From NCBI GenBank assembly GCA_964036045.1, contig OZ038381.1, positions 139,449,657 through 139,513,656 on the forward strand: DNA of 64,000 bases, read 5' to 3'. The notes under the pieces were generated by a model. The model was given only the letters and a program-made list of their open reading frames with translations, was not told the origin of the DNA and searched no databases. Positions 51,303-61,459 of the stretch are shown here, piece after piece. A program made the translations under genes and the position numbers. The DNA comes from Eutreptiella sp. 'Long Island Sound 2002'. Its lineage: Eukaryota > Euglenozoa > Euglenophyceae > Eutreptiales > Eutreptiaceae. Within the stretch, counting starts at the first letter, position 1; each line of letters opens with the position of its first letter.

Positions 51303-54300
51303 ACAGCGCCTGACACCAGACGCTCCTCACAACGGTGGCAGGCCGCACTTCGCGGGGACGGCCCCCCACAACACCCGCGGCACGCAGCCCCAACAGGGCA
51401 TGCAGTCCAAGGGGACAGTGTTGGGCCCCCACACCCACACACCCGGGCCCACAGCACGTGGGTGGCGGACCCCAACAGCCCGCCCACTGGGCGGGCAGTC
51501 GGGGGAGGGACAGCGCCTGACCTCAGACGCCCCTCACAATTATGGAAGGCAACCCCCCCGGGGACGCCCTTCCGCCGTCCCCACAGAGAGCAACGCCGGC
51601 CCGCAAGGGCGCACGCTGTGGGGCTGGTGCTGGGTTCCCACGCCTGCAACGACCGCACCCGGGACACACGGGTCGCGGAACCCTGGCTGCCTGCTTGTGA
51701 GGACGGGCGACCGGGGGAGGGACAGCGCCTGACACCAGACGCCCCTCACAACGGTGGCAGGTCACCCCTCCCGGGGACGGCCCCCCACCACCCCCGCGGA
51801 ACGCAGCCCCCACAGGGCATGCAGGCCAAGGGGACAGTGTTGGGTCCCCACACAGCACGTGGGTGGCGGACCCCAACAGCCTGCCCAGTGGGCGGGCCGT
51901 CGGGGGAATGACAGCGCCTGACCTCAGACGCCTCTCACAATGGTGGAAGGCAGCCCCCCCGGGGACGCCTCTCCACCACCCCCACAGCGATCAACGCCGG
52001 CCCGCGAGGGCGCACGCTGTGGGGCTGGTGCTGGGTCCCCGGGCCCGCACCGACCGCATCCGGGACACACGGGTCGCGGAACCCCGGCTGCCCGCTCCAG
52101 AGGACGGGCGGCCGGGGGAGGGACAGCGCCTGACACCAGATGCCCCTCACAACGGTGGCAGGCCACCCCCCCCCGGGGACGGCCCCACCACCACCCCCGC
52201 GGCACGCAGCGCCCAGAGGGCATGCAGGCCAAGGGGACAGTGTTGGCCCCCCACACCCACACACCCGCGCCCACAGCACGTGGGTGGCGGACCCCAACAG
52301 CCTGCCCAGTGGGCGGGGCGTCGGAGGAAAGACAGCGCCTGACCTCAGACGCCCCTCACAATGGTGGAGGGCACCCCCCCCCGGGGACGCCCTTCCGCCA
52401 CCTCCACAGCGAGCAGCCCCGGCCCGCAAGGGCGCATGCTGTGGGGCCGGTGCTGGGTCCCCACACCCATACCGACCGCACCCGGGACACACGGGTCGCG
52501 GAACCCTGGCTGCCCGCTCCAGAAGACAGGCGGCCGGGGGAGGGACAGCGCCTGACACGAGGCGCCCCTCACAATGGTGGCAGGCCACCCCCCCGGGGAC
52601 GGCCCCCCACCACCCCCGCGGCACGCAGCCCCCACAGGGCATGCAGGCCAAGGCGACAGTGTCCGGCCCCCACACCCACACCACCGCGCCCACAGCACGT
52701 GGGTGGCGGACCCAAACAGCCCGCCCAGTGGGCGGGCAGTCGTGGGAGTGACAGCGCCTGACCTCCCACGCCCGTCACAAAGGTGGAGGGCACCCCCCCG
52801 GGCACGCCCTTCCGCCACCCCCACAGCGAGCAACGCCGGCCCGCAAGGGCGCACGCTGTGGGGCCGGTGCTGGGTCCCCACGCCCGCAACGACTGCACCC
52901 GGGACACACGGGTCGCGGAACCCTGGCTGCCCGCTCCAGAGGACGGGTGGCCGGGGGAGGGACAGCGCCTGACACCAGACGCCCCTCACAAAGGTGGCAG
53001 GCCACCCCCCCCGGGGACGGCCCCCCACCACCCCCGCGGCACGCAGCCCCCACAGGGCATGCGGGCCAGGGGGACAGTGTTGGGCCCCCACACCCACACA
53101 TCCGCGCCCACAGCACGTGGTTGGCGGACCCCAACAGCCCGCCCACTGGGCGGGCCGTTGGGGGAGGGACAGCGCCTGACCTCAGACGCCCCTCACACAA
53201 TGGTGGAAGGCACCCCCCCCCGGGGACGCCCTTCCGCCACCCCCACAGCGAGCAACGCCGGCGCGCAGAGGGCGCACGCTGTGGGGCCGGTGCTGGGTCC
53301 CCACGCCCGCACCGACCGCACCCGGGACACACGGGTCGCGGAACCCCGGCTACCCGCTCCAGAGGACGGGCGGCCGGGGGAGGGACAGCGCCTGACACCA
53401 GACGCCCCTCACAATGGTGGAAGGCACCCCCCCCGGGGACGCCCTTCTGCCACCCCCACAGCGAGCAACGCCGGCCCGCAAGTGCGCACGCTGTGGGGCC
53501 GCTGCTCGGTCCCCACGCCGGCACCGACCGCACCCGGGACACGCGGGTCGCGGAACCCTGGCTGCCCGCTCCAGAGGACGGGCGGCCGGGGGAGGGACAG
53601 CGCCTGACACCAGACACCCCTCACAATGGTGGAAGGCACCCCCCCCGGGGACGCCCTTCCGCCACCCCCACAGCGAGCAACGCCAGCCCGCAAGGGCGCA
53701 CGCTGTGGGGCCGGTGCTGGGTCCCCACGCCCGCACCGACCACACCCGGGACACACGGGTCACGGAACCCTGGATGCCCGCTCCAGAGGATGGGCGGCCG
53801 GGGGAGGGACAGCGCCTCACACTAGACGACCCTCACAACGGTGGCAGGCCACCCCCCCCGGGGACGGACCCCCACCACCCCCGCGGCACGCAGCCCCTAC
53901 AGGGCATGCGGGCCAAGGGGACAGTGTTGGGCCCCCACACCCACACAACCGCGCCCACAGCACGTGGGTGGCGGACCCCAACAGCCCGCCCAGTGGGCGG
54001 GCAGTCGGTCGAGGGACAGCGCCTGACCTCCGACCCCCGTCACAATGGTGGAAGGCACCCCCCCGGGCACGCCCTTCCGCGACCCCCACAGAGAGCAACG
54101 CCGGCCCGCAAGGGCGCACGCTGTGGGGCGGGCGCTGGGTCCCCACGCCCGTACAGACCGCACCCGGGACACACGGGTCGTGGAACCCTGGCCGCCCGCT
54201 CCAGAGGACGGGCGGCCGGGGGAGGGACAGCGCCTGACACCAGACGCCCCTCAGAACGGTGGCAGGCCACCCCCCCCCGGGGACGGCTCCCCACCAACCC

Positions 54301-55150
54301 CGCCGCACGCAGCCCCCACAGGGCATGCAGGCCAAGGGGACAGTGTTGGGCCCCCACACCCAAACACCCGCGCCCACAGCAAGTGGGTGGCGTACTTCAA
54401 CAGCCCGCCCAGTGGGCGGGCAGTCGGAGGAGGGACAGCGCCTGACCTCAGACGCCCCTCACACAATGGTCGAAGGCAACCTCCCCGGGGACAACCTTCC
54501 GCCACCCCCACAGAGAGCAACGCCAGCCCGCGAGGGCGCACGCTGTGGCACCGGTGCTGGGTCCCCACGCCCGCACCGACCGCACCCTGGACACACGGGT
54601 CGCGGAACCCTGGCTGCCCACTCCAGAGGACGGGCGGTCGGGGGAGGGACAGCGCCTGACACCAGAAGCCCCTCACAACGGTGGCAGGCCACCCCCCCCC
54701 GGGGACAGCCCCCCACCAGCCCCGCGGCACGCAGCCCCCACAGGGCATGCGGGCCAGGGGGACAGTGTTGGGCCCCCACACCCACACACCCGCGCCCACA
54801 GCACGTGGGTGGCGGACCCAAACAGCCCGCCCAGTGGGCGGGCAGTTGGAGGAGGGACAGCGCCTGACCTCAGACGCCCCTCACACAATGGTGGAAGGCT
54901 CCCGCCCCGGGGACAACGTTCTGCCACCCCCACAGAGAGCAACGCCAGCCCGCGAGGGCGCACGCTGTGGGACCGGTGCTGGGACCCCATGCCCGCACCG
55001 ACCGCACCCGGGACACACGGGTCGCGGAACCCCGGCTACCCGCTCCAGAGGACGGGCAGCCGGGGGAGGGACAGCGCCTGACACCAGATGCCCCTCACAA
55101 TGTCGGAAGGCACCCCCCCCGGGGACGCCCTTCCGTCACCCCCACAGCCA
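51303..55150 (+). repeat. Array of ~18 alternating 210-bp monomers (types A and B) upstream of LINE A2
   Basis: The landmark gacagcgcctgac recurs 19 times from 51303 to 55069, spaced about 189-215 bp. A-type units continue with acggtggcaggccac and contain agcacgtgggtggcgg. B-type units continue with atggtggaaggcac and contain gacacacgggtcgcggaacc. A and B alternate (420-bp higher-order period) except for three B-type bodies in a row at 53168-53807. The last unit is cut short at about 55150, 80 bp before the first ORF of A2. Open frames across the array on both strands are by-products of its stop-poor composition. Related single-copy sequence lies in the 3' region of A1. Confidence 0.93.
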
Positions 55151-55229
55151 GCAACGCACCAACGCACCAACGCACCAGCCACGGGAAATCCGCACCCCAC
55201 CCCCTGCTCTTAGGCACAGCGACACAACA

Positions 55230-55574
55230 ATGGCGGAACCCGCGGCCCCACACAAGACATACCCCCGATCTCCGACGCTGGACGCAGCACACGAGGTCAT
55301 CAGGGCGCTGGGGCTCGGAGGCGGCGAAGGAGACCCCCCACAAGTGGACGCGAACACGGACTCCGACTTTGAGGAAATATCGGAGCCCCCCACTGGAGGC
55401 ACGCCCGCGGAACCTGCGCTGCCGGCGGGCAGCGTGCCCACCCTCTGCCCCGCGTGGAAACGGGGCCACTGCACCAGCCAAGGCTGGTGCCCCAAACAGC
55501 ACCCTCAGCCCGGCCCCGATGATGGAGCGCTGCCCGAGGTGGGACGCGCGGCCGCACGCGCCGCCCTACGCTAG
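55230..55574 (+). CDS. Small CCCH zinc-finger protein, first ORF of LINE A2
   Basis: 114 residues from ATG 55230 (MAEPAAPHKTYPRSP) to TAG 55572-55574. An acidic middle part (DANTDSDFEEISE) precedes a CCCH finger, CPAWKRGHCTSQGWCPKQH, with canonical C-x7-C-x5-C-x3-H spacing near residues 72-90. CCCH fingers of this spacing usually bind single-stranded RNA, so this could be the RNA-binding ORF1 equivalent of the element; that is inference. The stop is followed three bases later by the ATG of the next ORF, suggesting coupled translation. It lies just downstream of the monomer array. The frame also reads upstream into the array, but the ATG at 55230 is the first with non-repetitive protein after it. 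Confidence 0.65.
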   Translation: MAEPAAPHKTYPRSPTLDAAHEVIRALGLGGGEGDPPQVDANTDSDFEEISEPPTGGTPAEPALPAGSVPTLCPAWKRGHCTSQGWCPKQHPQPGPDDGALPEVGRAAARAALR

Positions 55575-55577
55575 GGA

Positions 55578-57148
55578 ATGGCGGAAGGCTGGATCCTGGA
55601 TGAGACCGCACGCGGCAGCGTGAACATCCAGGAGGCCGTCGACCGAGTCACCCACGCGGGACAGGCGGCACTGGCCTTGCACAACCGGGGCTGCCACGGT
55701 GGACCCGCAGAGGGGATCATTGTGGAGCCCTCGGGAGTGGTGCTGGTCCTGGCGGCGGACATGGTCCGAGGGGTGCTCCACGCAACCCGCGTGCGGCGGG
55801 CGCGCCCACAGTGGACCATCCAGGTGTACACCCCCCCACGGGCGTGGCCCTTCTCCACGTGGGGGCTGCTTGCCGTCATGTGGCACCTGGCACCGGAGGA
55901 CGCCCCAACAGGGACCGCGGAGGAAATTGCGTGGGACCTCCACACCTGGCCGGCCGGACAGGACTACCCCTGGTGCAAGCCCCGGGGCGGCCTCCCAGTG
56001 GGGCCCGGGGAAGAGGGGCTCGGCCTCGCGGCAACCCTCCAACCGCACCACGACAAGAGGGCACGCCACTTCCTGCAGATGGGGACGGTCCCGGCCGCCC
56101 CGCCAGACTCTGAGTGGCGATGGGACGCAGGGGAGGCGCAACCGCTGCCGGGCCCCTGGGTCCTCCTGTTGTGGTATTTGCCCATGGGCACCCTGGCCCA
56201 CGCCACTCAAGCCGTCAAGGGAGCTTTCCTGCAGCCGCTCCTCCCTGGCGTGGCCCTGCTCCGCAGCCTGCAGGCGGGGGCGGCCTGGTCACGGTGGAGA
56301 GAAGGGGCAGGCACTCGAGCCCCTATTTCCCCCTGGTCCAGGGCCAGGCGCTACTCCACGCCAAGGGCATGGGGACCGTGGAATGGAGGGCGATTGTGCC
56401 CGGCACGGCGTGCAGGTGGATCACTGCGGCCGCCGCACAGCCCATGCGATCGCCGCCGGCGTGCCACCGCCTCCTACAGATGGTCCCCTCTTTGGCCCCC
56501 CAACACGCCCTTGCGAGGAACATATGGAGGGCCATACTGAGCCACACCAGGGAGTGGCTAACGAACCCGGGTGCACGGTACCTGCCGGGGCCGGTGCTCG
56601 AACAGCTCACGGCCCCATCACCTGGGGTCCGCCACGCCCTGCACAGGGCGTCGGCTCTCACAGAGCAGCTCACCGACGAGGTGCTAGACCTGGCGCTGGA
56701 ACCGCTGCGGGTGCTTTACCCGCAGACCCACATCCCACCCGCGGGCACGTCCCACCGCCTGGGCCGCCTGGGTTTGCCGAGGCCGCGCAGCCGGGAGGCG
56801 TGGTGGAACAGTTGCTAACGCTCCGCAACCCGTCCGCGCGCAAGGCCACTGGTACCTACACCAATTCCTCTTCCTACCACAGGCGGCCCCGGAGCACCGC
56901 CGGCAAAACCCGTACCACAAGCACCCGGATCGCCGAGGCGCGCAGAGCTTCCTGCAGCCGGTCCCGCCCGCCCTCTCACCGGGGCAGGGCTGGGAGGCGC
57001 TGCAGCAGGGCCCCCCGCTCGACACCGCCACCACGGTACAGCAAAGGGGAAGCAACGGCGCGGAGCAACTGCTCGAACTGCGGAGCAGTGGCCTGGACGG
57101 CGGCCTGCAGGCACCTCGCCCGAGATACCTGGGGGCTCAGGCAGTATA
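55578..57148 (+). pseudogene. Second ORF of LINE A2, frameshifted, function unknown
   Basis: ATG 55578 (MAEGWILDETARGSV) follows the CCCH stop by three bases. The first ~235 codons look globular with hydrophobic strands (for example GPWVLLLWYLPMG). The reading then appears to pass near 56300 to the frame ending at 56818 (helical, with LARNIWRAILSHTREWL), and near 56815 to a third frame with GHWYLHQFLFLPQ, ending in TAG near 57148. Composition stays protein-like across the joins while the alternative frames become Arg/Pro junk, which is why I infer two indels. No domain recognised. Confidence 0.45.
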
Positions 57149-57195
57149 GACCAGCAGACTGCACGGCGCTGGCGTCCGCGGTCGCGACCGTCACC

Positions 57196-58878
57196 ATGGG
57201 TCCCGTGGCGGCGTGGCCGGCGCAACTGCTGCCCCACGTCCCCTGCCGCGACACGCAGCCCAGCCAGCCGGCGGCAGGGCACGCGCCGACGGCACCCCTC
57301 ACGGCGGCCCAGCTATACATCGTCGCGGCGGCGCTGCTGGCAGACGGCGGGAAGAGCTTAGTCCACCACCACGGCCCGGCGCAGATTGCGAGAAGCATAC
57401 AAGGGCCGCAGCGCGATGCACCCCACCCGTGGCACGCCACACTCCGCGGACGCACCTGCATCTGGGATCCGGGCGGCGGCACACCCACTCCCGGGCCTCA
57501 GCAGGGGGAGGCACTGGTGCTGCAGGCGGCAGGCTACCAGGCCATCCTGCACGGCCACGCGAGAGGGTACCGGTCGCACGTCCTGGCCGGGGGCCGCTGG
57601 ACTGTCTGGCACAGCACCACCAGGCAAGGGGCATTCCCGCCCCTGTCCCACGTCGACTGGCAGCAGGGGCCCAGCCAGGCCTACTATATGTCGGCGGACC
57701 CCTGTCCGCTGGCAGTCCTGCCACACACTGTCAGCGCCCCCAACAAGAGGCAGGAACCAGGATGGGTCAACCCCCCCGCACTGGTGTGGAGCCCCGACCA
57801 GGAGGAGCATCTATGGGCCGCGTGGCAGGGAGACGCCATCAGGGCCACGGACGTTCGGGACTCCCACGCGGGGCCAATCACGCACGTCCGCCCGGCGGCT
57901 ACCCTGGCGGTGGCCCAACAGGGACAGCAGAACCAACAGTGGGTGGTCTGCATGTTCAGCCCGGCGGACGCGCACATCGTCGTCTGCGACACCGAGCGCC
58001 TGCCGGGGCCCGAAGCCTTGGTCTGCGTGGCAGACTGTACCCACATGATCGTCAAGGCGCTACGAGAGGGCGAACACCACGCCCTCCTGCTCCAGGTCCG
58101 GCTGAAGGACAACGCCCGGGCGGCGAAGCCGGGGCTTTGGCCGGCAGCGGCGCACCCCGCCAACCTGCAGCTCCAGCTGGCGGTCCCGACCACAGTGTAC
58201 CACTGGCTACAAGCCTTCCACGACCTGCGATGGAGGGGCAAACCCGACCGCCAAATCGGCTCCACGCACTGGCAAGCGTGGCTGCAGGCAGAAGCGCAGC
58301 GCGATGCCGTCCGGAGTCTCAGGCCCGCGCCCGCGACACGAGCCCTCGGTACGGCGGCCCCGGGCCGCGCGCTGGCGCCACACATGGTTCCACTGGCCAA
58401 CCTCCCCTTCGAACCAGCAACGGAGGGCGCCATCCGGCAGTCGGTGCCGCTCTTCCGGGCGCGAGGGGCCACGGAACCAACGAAATGCCCCCTGTGTGCA
58501 GACAAGTACTACACAAGCGGGGCAATGCTGGAACACCTGGCGTGGCACGCAGTGCACGCTGCAGCCCCGGTGGACGACAAGGAGGCGGCCTCCAACAGCC
58601 TGCAAGGGAGGGCACGGAGGTCCCCATGGCACGCCCCGTACGCCTGGCGCCCCCCGCCCCAGGCAGCCGACCACGCAGACGGCGATGAGGAGGCACCCGG
58701 AGCGGCCCCGGGGACCGGCGATGCGGCCCAACAAGAGTCCATCCCCGCGGGGCTCGCCCCCCTGGCCCCCCTGCGGGCCCCGCTGGGAACGGGCTCTCCG
58801 CACCCAAGGGCCCCGGCGCACCCCGGAGCCCTAACTGCACCGGCGGACCAAGCGGCGATGCTGATGCGGGACGGCTGA
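57196..58878 (+). pseudogene. ORF2 N-terminal region of LINE A2 with C2H2 zinc finger, ended by an in-frame TGA
   Basis: From ATG 57196 (MGPVAAWPAQLLPHV) 560 codons are open to TGA 58876-58878. The first ~430 residues form an unidentified globular region (landmarks LYIVAAALLADGG and GGRWTVWHS). A classical finger, CPLCADKYYTSGAMLEHLAWH with C-x2-C-x12-H-x3-H spacing, lies at about 58488-58550. An acidic, Pro/Ala-rich linker follows. The EEP endonuclease begins in the same frame 10 codons after the TGA and has no ATG of its own. This is therefore most likely the N-terminus of ORF2, where a CGA or other codon has become TGA, or a readthrough site. N-terminal C2H2 fingers that bind target DNA are known in R2-type ORFs. 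Confidence 0.6.
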
Positions 58879-58881
58879 CCC

Positions 58882-61459
58882 CAGGAGGACACGGCGGACG
58901 AAGCCCTATGGCTCCTCTCGTGGAACCTGCGCAACGGCCTCGTACCACCAGACCAGTCCCTCCGGGACACGCTCCGGCGGCGCCGGGGGCCGGCGGCCTG
59001 TACCGACAAGGAGCACGTTATCACCGGCATGCTACCCCAGGAGGGGGGCTTTGCGATCATGCTCCAGGAAACAGGGATCGCCACCCAGGCGCAGGAGATG
59101 CACATGGCCGCGGCGCTCCAGGACAAGGGGTACACCTCCTTCTTCAGCAGCCAGCTGGCGGAGACGGGAGCCACTTCCACCTCGAGAGGGGGGGGCCTCC
59201 TCACCGCGGTCAGCAGAGCACGAGGTGGTCAGTTTCACGGAAACTGTCCCCGGGAAGGCCGCGGCCCTGGAGATCCGCACGGACAGGGGGGGCCTCACCC
59301 TCATCAACGTCCACGGGCCGCAAGCAGGCTGCTCCCCGTGGGCGGGACGGGCGGTGTTCAGGGCCGACATACAAATGTATGCCACGGCACGCAGCCTCGC
59401 TTGGAGACACCCGGTGGTCATCGGGGGTGACACCAACGTCTACATGGATGCCACCTCCAACCCGGCCACGAAGCATTTCTGCGCGGGCTGGGAGGCCTGC
59501 GGTTTCCGGAGGGCGACGGCAGGCGACGAGGAGGACATGACCCCCACGCTCCACCCGTCCCGGCACAGGGTGGACACCTTCCTGGTCAACGAGCCCCTCC
59601 TGCCGTGGTCCCTGCGGGAAAGCGTCTGGGCTCGCGGCATGGCACACCCGCAGGTGATCGGCTTGGACCACCTCCCGGTCTGCCTGGGCTTGCCGGGCCT
59701 CCTCAACGCAGCGGGGCGAGCGGCGATGCCCACACCCTACAGCCACACGGAGGGACGCCTCCTCCCGTCCGACGCCGAGGCCGCGCCCGTCCGACACCGC
59801 CTGTGGGCGGCGGTCACCGCCACGCAGAATGAACCCTCCCTGGCACCCTGGCTGGGTCCCGCAGAGCAGCACGCCTACAGGTCCATGCCCGCGGCCGCGG
59901 TGGACAAGGTGTTCGAAAACCTCCACGCGGCGCATGACGCCCTAGCACGTGTGGTGGGACGCCGGCAGCCGTCCCCGGCGGGGACGGACCCGGCGGAGGG
60001 GGACCCCCTGGAGAGCGGAAAGCGGCTCCAAGCAATGGTCCTCCGCTATGACACCCTGGCAGCGTGCGCGCCCGCGGCGTACCAGGCAGACGCGGCACGG
60101 CATGGCATCCGGTCCGAGGCGGCGCTCCGGCTCGCGGAGGAGCTGCACGGTGCGTCGGCAGGGTTCCGCCCGACCACACAGGGCCAGCTACAGGAGGAGC
60201 TGGAGAGGCAAGCAGCCGCCCTCGAAGAGGACATTCGCCAACTCCGCGCACCCCTGGCGACAGACCGCAAGCGCGCCATCAAGGACTTCTGGCGCCGCCG
60301 CGCCCCCGACATCGCCCAGCAGTGGAAAGCTGTGCGGGGACCCATAGAGGTAGAGGCCCCGGGCCCGTCAGGCCTCTGGAACGTGCGGGTCCCCAATACC
60401 CAAACGCTCCTCACGGAGGCCCACGACGTGATGTTCGCAGTTCGCGCCTTCTGGCAGGAACTGTATGACGAACGCCCGGTGGACCTCCCAGGCTTCCCGG
60501 CAGTCCTTGGCCGCCATGTCCCCCGGGTCCCTGACGGGGCCGGGACACAGGTCCAGCAGTACTCCATGCAGGACCTGCAGTCCGCCCTGGACAGGGCCGA
60601 TGGCAAGACCCCAGGTCCCAACCACGTGAAGGCCCGTTTCATCAAGGCCCTGCCGGCACCTGTCCAACGGCTCCTGGTCCACTCCTACCGGGCCATCCTC
60701 CGCGGCGCCCCGCCGCCGATGCACTGGAGGGACGCACACATCTGGCTGAGCCCCAAGGTACCGGGCTCCGCCAGACTGGACGACTACAGGCCCATAGCCT
60801 TGGGCCAGCTGGACATGAAGCTGCTCACGGGCTGCCTCACCCAGTGCATCACGGGATTGCTCACACGGCACGGAGTGGTCAGCGACTGGCAGCAAGGGGC
60901 CCTCCCTGGCTCCAACACAGGCCCCCCACTGTTCATGGTGCAGCGGCAGCTCCGGCGGGGAAGACCCAACTACGCTTTCTCCTTCGACGCCCGCAAGGCC
61001 TTCGACACCGCCCCGCACGGCGCCCTCCAACTCATCCTGCGCCACCTCTCCGTGCCGCCGGAGGTCATCGACCTCCTGCTCTTCCTCCACACGTGCGCCA
61101 GGCTGCGCATTGTCACCGCACACGGGCTAACGCAGCCCGTCCACATGCTGCGCGGCGTCCGGCAGAGCAACCCCGAGAGCCCCCTGCTGTACGCGCTCCT
61201 CCTGGAGCCCCTGCTCAGGGCGCAGGGGCACCGCCTGCGCCGGCAGGGAAGAGCCGAGCAAGTCCTCATCCAGGCCTACATGGACAACCTGTTGGTAGTG
61301 GCCCACACGCTGCAGCATTTCGTAGAGGGCGTCGAGGCGGTGGCCGCATACCTGGGGATGACGGGCATGGAGCTACCCCCCCGCAAGTGCGCCATGGCCA
61401 CCACGGAGGGGGTCCCGGGCCTGCAGCTGCGCCTCTGTCCCCACCTGAAAAACCCATGA
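58882..61459 (+). pseudogene. ORF2 of LINE A2: EEP (APE-like) endonuclease and reverse transcriptase
   Basis: EEP landmarks are LSWNLRN (58914-58935), MLQETG (59059-59076), INVHGP, GGDTNVYMD, RVDTFLVNE and LDHLPV (to about 59685), covering the Asn, Glu, Asp-x-Asn, Asp and Asp-His positions of the family. A one-base shift near 59200-59220 moves the frame. RT shows DGKTPGPNHVKARF, DDYRPIALGQLD, motif A FSFDARKAFD, motif B RGVRQSNPESP and motif C QAYMDNLLVV (about 61275-61305). Motif C should be YxDD, so the second catalytic Asp is Asn here. TGA at 61457 replaces a Trp codon found in A1. The protein would nick target DNA and prime reverse transcription on it. Confidence 0.85.

Noticed and set aside
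51303-55150. Coding genes across the 210-bp monomer array
   Set aside because: Frames are open on both strands, repeat the Pro/Arg-rich monomer translation, and vanish at the array end.
57300-57700. Ubiquitin-protease-like (USP) domain in LINE A2
   Set aside because: A GHARGYRSHVLAGGRWTVW stretch faintly recalls the His box of USPs, but no matching Cys box was found upstream, so no call is made.
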